Under the pieces are notes generated by a model, which did not search any database, was not told the origin of the DNA, and saw nothing but the letters and a program-made list of their open reading frames with translations. From assembly GCA_015068725.1 (NCBI GenBank), contig SVKA01000017.1:1-36982 (forward strand): a stretch of 36,982 bases of DNA, written 5' to 3'. Shown one piece after another: positions 33,405 through 36,982 of this stretch. Source of the stretch: Oscillospiraceae bacterium (lineage in GTDB: Bacteria > Bacillota > Clostridia > UBA1381 > UMGS1253). The translations under genes and the position numbers were made by a program. Within the stretch, counting starts at the first letter, position 1. Every line of letters begins with the position of its first letter.

Positions 33405-33558
33405 TGTGAAAATGATTTTGTGGACGATTGTGAAAATGTGATTTGTGTGGATTATTTATAGGTGTTATCCTTATGTTATGCTCGTATAAAAATGCTTTAA
33501 TACCGCTAATTTTTGTACTTTTCCTTATAATCCATATACACTACTAATACTACTTCTA
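33405..33558. other. oriC, dnaA-dnaN part (DnaA boxes and DnaA-trio-like element)
   Basis: Minus-strand boxes with one mismatch are at 33413-33405, 33437-33429 and 33454-33446; a weaker one is at 33427-33419. To their right lies CTACTAATACTACTTCTA (33541-33558). Its complement read 3' to 5' is GAT GAT TAT GAT GAA GAT, and five of the six triplets fit the DnaA-trio pattern [G/A]A[T/A]. A run of pure A/T follows (33559-33590), as expected of an unwinding site. The 86-bp gap between boxes and trios is longer than in B. subtilis. Confidence 0.65.
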
Positions 33559-33618
33559 TAATTATTATTATATTATTTTAATTTAATATAAAAAAGTTAC
33601 ACTTTTTTGAAATAAGCA

Positions 33619-33645
33619 AAATTGCGCACAAAAAGCGCGCAATTT
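33619..33645 (+). other. Hairpin between oriC and dnaN
   Basis: AAATTGCGC (33619-33627) pairs with GCGCAATTT (33637-33645) across nine bases, with no T-run after it. It may cap dnaA transcripts or form part of the dnaN leader; no firm dnaN promoter was identified. Confidence 0.4.
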
Positions 33646-33696
33646 CCTATATTATAAAAAATTATTTTTAAACTAATAAAAAAGGACTGATAAAAA

Positions 33697-34803
33697 ATGA
33701 AATTTATTTGTGATAAGGCAAGTCTTATTGAAGCTATAAATACAGTTCAAAAGGCAGTAAGTCCAAAATCCACATTGCCTATTTTAGAGGGTATTTTGCT
33801 TGAATGTAATAATGGAAAGGTTATACTTACCGGAAATGACCTTGAAATAAGCATAAAATATGAGATTGAAGCGAGTGTATCCGAAGAGGGAAGCATAGTT
33901 TTAAATTCCAGAATGTTTGGCGATATTATAAGAAAACTTCCTGATGCTCCCGTATTAATAGAGAGTGATGAAAATAACATTACTAATATTAAATGTGTAA
34001 ACGTTGATTTTAATATATCGGGACTTTTGGCGTCTGAATTTCCAAAAATAACAGAGGTTACAAGAGATAATTTTATAAAAGTAGAAAACAGCAAGCTTAA
34101 AAAAATGATAAAGCAGACTATTTTTGCGGTTTCGCTTCGCGAAAATAAACCTGTTTTGACGGGTGCGTTTTTTGAAATTGAAAATTCGCGCTTTACAATG
34201 GTTGCAAGTGATGGATATCGTCTTGCTATAAGAAATGAAACAATTTCTGATTGTGGCAGGACTATAAATGCTATTGTTCCGGGAAAAACGCTTAATGAGC
34301 TTTTAAAGATAATAAAAGATGACGATAATATTGTAAATATATATTTTACAGATAAGCATGTGCTTTTTGAGTTTGATAATTTTATAGTAACATCAAGACT
34401 TCGTGATGGTGAATATATAAAATATAAGTCAGCTATACCATCTGAATATAATATCGAAATAAATGCAAACGTAGCATCGTTTTGCGATTCGATAGACAGA
34501 GCAGCTCTTATAATAAATACTGAAACTTCAAAGAGTCCTTTAAAGCTTGATATAAAAAATGATAATATAACAATAAGCTGCAGCTCACATATGGGCAAGG
34601 TTTCGGATATTGTAAATGTTGATTCATCAGGCGGAGAGCTTGTGATAGGATTTAATCATAAATATTTATGGGATGCATTTAAAAATTGTGAAGATGAAGA
34701 TGTTATTATGAAATTTATTACTGAAAGATATCCTCTTATAATAACTCCTGTAGAGGGTGATGCGTTTTTATATATGATTCTTCCAATTATAATTCAGTCG
34801 TAA
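33697..34803 (+). CDS. dnaN: DNA polymerase III beta subunit (sliding clamp)
   Basis: DnaN is the ring-shaped processivity clamp for the replicative polymerase and a hub for repair proteins. The 368-residue length and three-domain fold are standard. Recognisable segments are the N-terminal ISTVQKAVSPK-like stretch with LPILEGILLE, VASDGYRLAIR near residue 170, and a C-terminal end around YMILPIIIQS. It starts the dnaN-S4-recF-remB-gyrB run, with AAAGGA ahead of the ATG. Confidence 0.97.
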   Translation: MKFICDKASLIEAINTVQKAVSPKSTLPILEGILLECNNGKVILTGNDLEISIKYEIEASVSEEGSIVLNSRMFGDIIRKLPDAPVLIESDENNITNIKCVNVDFNISGLLASEFPKITEVTRDNFIKVENSKLKKMIKQTIFAVSLRENKPVLTGAFFEIENSRFTMVASDGYRLAIRNETISDCGRTINAIVPGKTLNELLKIIKDDDNIVNIYFTDKHVLFEFDNFIVTSRLRDGEYIKYKSAIPSEYNIEINANVASFCDSIDRAALIINTETSKSPLKLDIKNDNITISCSSHMGKVSDIVNVDSSGGELVIGFNHKYLWDAFKNCEDEDVIMKFITERYPLIITPVEGDAFLYMILPIIIQS

Positions 34804-34827
34804 AAATATTATAAAACGGAGATTGTT

Positions 34828-35052
34828 ATGGAAAAAATAGATATTTCTATAAAAACGGAATATATAAAGCTTGACCAACTTTTAAAATTCAGCGGTATTG
34901 CGCAGACCGGCTCTGATGCTAAGGATATGATATTAGACGGCATTGTAAAATTTAATGGCGAGGTCTGCACTATGCGCGGAAAAAAAGTACGCACGGGTGA
35001 TAGTGTAGAAATTGAATTTGAAGATGAAACTGTTATAATTTCGGTAAAGTAA
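34828..35052 (+). CDS. yaaA: S4-domain RNA-binding protein, YaaA/RlbA type
   Basis: This 74-residue protein consists of one S4 fold (KLDQLLKFSGIAQTGSDAKDMI ... VKFNGEV, in part). It is encoded between dnaN and recF, as in most Firmicutes. The family binds RNA; a role at the ribosome has been suggested, but the function is not settled. It ends one base before recF, so the two are surely co-transcribed. CGGAG lies ahead of the ATG. Confidence 0.9.
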   Translation: MEKIDISIKTEYIKLDQLLKFSGIAQTGSDAKDMILDGIVKFNGEVCTMRGKKVRTGDSVEIEFEDETVIISVK

Positions 35053-35053
35053 T

Positions 35054-36151
35054 ATGTATATAAAAAGCGTAAAATTAAAGAATTTTCGTAATTATGAAAG
35101 CGTCAGTGTGGATTTTATAAATGGTACTAATATAATTTACGGGAATAATGCCCAGGGAAAAACGAATATACTTGAATCTATATTTTTATTTTGCACTGCC
35201 CGTTCTCACAGACGTGCAACTGATAAAGAAATGGTACGCTATGGCGCAGATTTTGGTATTATAAATATAGAGTTTTGTGATGGTGTGCGCGACTATGTTG
35301 GCTGTATGAAAATTATTGACGGTAGAAAGAAATTTGTCAGTATAAACAACGTAAATATAAAAAAAATCAGCCAGATTGCAGATTATATAAACGTTGTAAT
35401 GTTTTCACCCGAGGACCTTTTGATAATAAAGGATTCACCGATTATAAGACGACGTTTTATCGATATGTCTATAAGCCAGATTTCGCCCGTATATGTTTCT
35501 TTACTCAATAATTATTTAAAAATATTAAATCAGAGAAATAATCTTTTAAAAGAAATAAAAAAATCCGGCAAGGGTGAAGAAACGCTTGATATATGGGATA
35601 ATTATCTTATAGATTTGTCAGTAAAAATAATTAAATACAGACGTGAATTTATAAAAAAATTATTAGTATTTGCAAAAAAAATTCACACTGAAATATCGGG
35701 TGAGGAGCTTTTTATAAAATACATATCAAACTGCGCCGATAATATTTATGACGATGAAAAGCTTTATAGTGAGCTTTGTGAAAAAATAAAAAAAACGCGC
35801 AGACGCGACATTGAAACAGGGACAAGCAATACAGGTGCTCACAGAGATGATTTTATATTTTATATAAATGATAAAGATGCAAAATTATATGGCTCACAGG
35901 GACAACAAAGAAGCGTTGTGCTAAGCTTAAAACTTGCACTTACAGAGCTTATAAATCAGGTAAAAAACAGTTATCCCGTGATTTTACTTGATGATATAAT
36001 GAGCGAGCTTGATGAGTCAAGAAGGAGATATTTATCAGGAAAAATTGAAGGAAAACAGGTTATTATTACATGTACAGATAAAGAGCAAAGCGCACCGTAT
36101 TCAAATGTTAAGTATTTTTATGTATCAGATAACAGCGTTAAGGCGCAATAA
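35054..36151 (+). CDS. recF: DNA repair/recombination ATPase RecF
   Basis: RecF is an SMC-like ATPase that with RecO and RecR loads RecA at gaps and stalled forks. The 365-residue protein has Walker A GNNAQGKTN (30-38), a central helical arm, the signature region GSQGQQRSVVLSLKLA and Walker B VILLDDIMSELDESRR. It starts one base after the S4 gene. Its codons are strongly A/T-ending compared with genes left of 27 kb. Confidence 0.97.
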   Translation: MYIKSVKLKNFRNYESVSVDFINGTNIIYGNNAQGKTNILESIFLFCTARSHRRATDKEMVRYGADFGIINIEFCDGVRDYVGCMKIIDGRKKFVSINNVNIKKISQIADYINVVMFSPEDLLIIKDSPIIRRRFIDMSISQISPVYVSLLNNYLKILNQRNNLLKEIKKSGKGEETLDIWDNYLIDLSVKIIKYRREFIKKLLVFAKKIHTEISGEELFIKYISNCADNIYDDEKLYSELCEKIKKTRRRDIETGTSNTGAHRDDFIFYINDKDAKLYGSQGQQRSVVLSLKLALTELINQVKNSYPVILLDDIMSELDESRRRYLSGKIEGKQVIITCTDKEQSAPYSNVKYFYVSDNSVKAQ

Positions 36152-36175
36152 AAAAATGAAAACGGAGAGAATTTT

Positions 36176-36442
36176 ATGTATCTTCATTTAGGCTCCGATG
36201 TTGTTGTGTCGCAAAGCGATATAATTGCAATTTTTGACCTTGATACAACATCAATTTCGAAAATAACGAGAAAATTTTTAAACACTGTTCAAAAAAACAA
36301 CAGGGTTATTGATGTAAGCAGTCAGGATTTGCCGAAAAGCTATGTTTTGTGCGGAAAAAAAAATAATTTTAATATATATATTTCTCCTTTGTCTGCACAA
36401 ACGCTTTACAAACGTGCATCGGCAAAGTTTAAAATAGAGTAG
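36176..36442 (+). CDS. remB: RemB-like DUF370 protein
   Basis: This 88-residue protein belongs to the DUF370/RemA family. It opens with [22 protein letters not shown] and has SYVLCGKKN and a C-terminal [11 protein letters not shown]. Its place between recF and gyrB is that of B. subtilis yaaB (remB), which is linked to control of extracellular matrix genes; RemA relatives bind DNA as rings. The name is given by position and length, and its role here is unknown. An ACGGAG site precedes the ATG. Confidence 0.85.
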   Translation: MYLHLGSDVVVSQSDIIAIFDLDTTSISKITRKFLNTVQKNNRVIDVSSQDLPKSYVLCGKKNNFNIYISPLSAQTLYKRASAKFKIE

Positions 36443-36485
36443 TTTATATAATTTTACCTTTGATACAGAAAGGAAATGTAAAAAT

Positions 36486-36982
36486 ATGAGTGAAAATTTG
36501 GAAAACAAGGTTACAAACAATTATGATGAAAATCAAATTCAGGTTTTAGAGGGACTTGAAGCTGTAAGAAAGCGTCCCGGTATGTATATCGGCTCGACGT
36601 CGATAAGAGGTCTTCATCATCTTGTTTATGAGATTGTTGATAATGCTATTGACGAGGCACTTGCAGGATATTGTAAAAATATTACCGTTACAATTGATAA
36701 GGGTAATATTATTACCGTAACCGATGATGGTAGAGGTATTCCTGTCGGAATTCACCCCAAAATGGGTATTTCGACTCTTGAGGTTGTATTTACAATCCTT
36801 CATGCAGGTGGTAAGTTTGGCGGCGGCGGATACAAGGTATCGGGCGGTCTTCATGGCGTTGGTTCGTCTGTTGTTAATGCGCTTTCAGAGTGGCTCGAAG
36901 TTGAGGTTTCAACTGGAGAAGAAGTATATTTTCAGCGTTTTGAGCGTGGAAAGAGCTGTGGCAGTGCAAAGGTTATCGGCAA
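36486..36982 (+). CDS. gyrB: DNA gyrase subunit B (5' part, cut by the window edge)
   Basis: The visible 165 residues cover most of the GHKL ATPase domain of GyrB. They include [12 protein letters not shown], the Mg2+/ATP-binding glutamate/asparagine helix in [23 protein letters not shown], and the ATP-lid region around [19 protein letters not shown]. That and its place after recF identify GyrB rather than ParE. AAAGGA lies ahead of the ATG. The frame stays open to the last base. Confidence 0.97.
   Translation, partial: MSENLENKVTNNYDENQIQVLEGLEAVRKRPGMYIGSTSIRGLHHLVYEIVDNAIDEALAGYCKNITVTIDKGNIITVTDDGRGIPVGIHPKMGISTLEVVFTILHAGGKFGGGGYKVSGGLHGVGSSVVNALSEWLEVEVSTGEEVYFQRFERGKSCGSAKVIG

Noticed and set aside
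33747-34598. 283-codon minus-strand open frame opposite dnaN
   Set aside because: It is fully antisense to dnaN, rich in Ser/Ile/Phe, and has no start signal or recognisable domain.

Overview
The window looks like the origin-proximal part of a low-GC, probably spore-forming Clostridia chromosome. It carries dnaA-dnaN-yaaA(S4)-recF-remB-gyrB, a parAB partition locus with parS sites, a WalRK-type two-component system, a SleB-type cortex hydrolase, AGGAGG-type ribosome binding sites and TTGACA/TATAAT promoters. I cannot name the genus. Nearly all of it is recognisable housekeeping sequence. There is no prophage, transposase, CRISPR array or toxin-antitoxin locus that I can support.

Layout. At 1-117 there is a minus-strand consensus promoter and leader that appear to drive a stable-RNA (probably rRNA) operon lying off the left edge. 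At 0.27-4.8 kb are rsmA (+), a cysteine-cluster protein coupled to a PfkB-type sugar phosphate kinase (-), glyA (-) and nth (+). At 4.77-5.26 kb is a non-coding stretch with many DnaA-box-like sites. At 5.26-7.14 kb are a secreted PrsA/SurA-like foldase and ung. At 7.2-11.1 kb is a complete potABCD polyamine transporter, followed at 11.2-12.6 kb by a membrane glycosyltransferase (-). At 12.7-17.0 kb are two parS sites, parA, parB, a DUF4446 protein, an unknown membrane coiled-coil protein and serS. At 17.3-20.6 kb is a short histidine operon hisZ-hisG-hisA-hisIE (-) with a consensus promoter and a palindrome at its start site. At 20.8-25.3 kb are a nitrilase-superfamily hydrolase, an M18 aminopeptidase, galU and hslO. 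At 25.4-26.3 kb are seven tRNA genes (Val, Asp, Phe, Gly, Cys, Glu, Met). At 26.4-31.6 kb are a DMT transporter, a SleB-like hydrolase (-), walR-walK and a Dabb protein (-). From 31.6 kb to the right edge lie the bipartite oriC and dnaA to gyrB (gyrB is cut by the edge).

The most interesting unexplained structure is a pair of about 232-bp elements in inverted orientation (17076-17308 and 23178-23409) bracketing the his/hydrolase/M18 segment. Their ends are highly conserved, they have internal nested inverted repeats, and a central hairpin shows a compensatory base-pair change. Other points of interest are: an identical start-site block shared by the left-edge stable-RNA promoter and the tRNA promoter; the DnaA-box cluster 27 kb from dnaA; a DnaA-trio-like element between dnaA and dnaN; a his operon lacking hisD, C, B, H and F; and absence of the usual rpmH-rnpA-yidC cluster beside dnaA.

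All family assignments come from reading motifs in the translated sequence; no database search was run. Statements on base composition are by eye from sampled lines.
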